From Carboxylicivirga litoralis (lineage in GTDB: Bacteria > Bacteroidota > Bacteroidia > Bacteroidales > Marinilabiliaceae), in contig NZ_JAFMVC010000021.1 in the NCBI RefSeq assembly GCF_025499605.1, positions 1 through 64,000 on the forward strand: a DNA stretch of 64,000 nucleotides. The letters run 5' to 3'. The position numbers and the translations under genes are program-made. Below, one piece after another: positions 63,786 to 64,000 of this stretch (positions are counted from its first letter, which is position 1; every line of letters begins with the position of its first letter). Under the pieces are notes generated by a model. The model did not search any database. It was not told where the DNA came from and saw only the letters and a program-made list of their open reading frames with translations.

Positions 63786-64000
63786 CTATTTCTTCTTCTT
63801 TCTCAAATTCAGCTTATCGCCAGCTTTAACTTTACCTCGTTCACCCAAATGGTTAAACTTACGCAGCTTGGTCATTTTCACACCATATTTTTGAGAGATA
63901 TAGTGTAAATCCTCTCCCTCTTTAACCACATGGTATTCGTGTTTTTTATGCGCTTTACCTTTTTTACCCTGGATGTAAATATAACGGTATTCCTGCATGT
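63786..64000 (-). CDS. LysM-domain protein, C-terminal part (cut by window edge)
   Basis: A minus-strand reading frame of at least 71 residues runs off the right end of the window. It contains a LysM motif (HVVKEGEDLHYISQKYGVKMTKLRK, about 22-46 of the visible part) that binds peptidoglycan, then a basic tail ending in KLNLRKKKK. The first ATG seen is at 63998, but the frame is open beyond it. Bacteroidota glucosaminidase-type cell-wall hydrolases often end this way, so it is probably the tail of a larger enzyme. The catalytic domain is not in the window. Confidence 0.7.
   Translation of the reverse strand, partial: MQEYRYIYIQGKKGKAHKKHEYHVVKEGEDLHYISQKYGVKMTKLRKFNHLGERGKVKAGDKLNLRKKKK

Overview
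This window is a chromosomal segment of a Bacteroidota bacterium, most like a marine or sediment Marinilabiliales-type organism (the phylum call is strong, the order-level guess weak). The supporting evidence is: repeated promoters with the phylum-specific -7 box TAnnTTTG; the gene order ileS - DksA-like - lspA; an outer-membrane DUF5020 protein; AT-rich intergenic DNA; many lipoproteins with short lipoboxes; a YjgP/YjgQ (LptF/G) pair; a RibBA fusion; a START-like protein; and a PNGase F-like protein with a type IX secretion-like tail. No transposase, integrase, phage gene, rRNA or CRISPR array was seen.

Region 1 (1-14.6 kb, all minus strand) is an exopolysaccharide or capsule locus. Read from its promoter-proximal end it encodes a Wza-like SLBB export protein, a Wzz-like chain-length protein, UDP-glucose dehydrogenase, sulfate adenylyltransferase CysD/CysN, a DegT-family sugar aminotransferase, a Wzx-type flippase, then a compact cassette (LpxD-like left-handed beta-helix acyltransferase, an unrecognised 196-aa protein, a KAS III enzyme, an acyl carrier protein) and a family 2 glycosyltransferase. 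The cassette has its own promoter-like box. The set suggests a uronic-acid-containing, possibly sulfated glycan with an N-acylated amino sugar whose acyl chain comes from a dedicated ACP/KAS III pair.

Region 2 (14.8-28.2 kb) is housekeeping: lspA, a DksA-like protein, ileS, an NCS2 purine permease next to a DUF5020 protein, a D-threonine-aldolase-like enzyme, a potassium channel, a TPR/CsgG-like plus LPP20 lipoprotein pair, and an AbgT-type transporter. Region 3 (28.2-43 kb) holds a LytTR two-component operon with one intact and one degenerate histidine kinase, a periplasmic helical-repeat protein, an M64 peptidase/aldo-keto reductase operon, an MscS channel, an Lrp regulator, a split 5'-nucleotidase operon, YaaA and a DeoR regulator.

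Region 4 (43-52 kb) holds an amidohydrolase/tRNA-dihydrouridine synthase pair, a SIS isomerase/phosphohexomutase/isochorismatase operon, a PfkB kinase, and a sugar-binding lipoprotein divergent from a methyl-accepting chemotaxis protein. Between 52.0 and 52.6 kb a gene-free stretch carries an exact 23-bp-period array of four short palindromes, followed by tRNA-Met. Region 5 (52.9-64 kb) holds a START-like protein, two tandem LptF/LptG-type permeases, ribBA, a compact predicted three-way-junction element, the PNGase F-like protein, anmK, a dihydroorotate-dehydrogenase-like protein, a DUF5522 protein, fmt, and the C-terminal end of a LysM protein cut by the window edge.

The most unusual items are the palindrome array at 52278-52364, the structured element at 58048-58145, the kinase/pseudokinase pair at 29317-31534, and the acyl cassette at 1466-4107. 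None is proven to be a new system from sequence alone.
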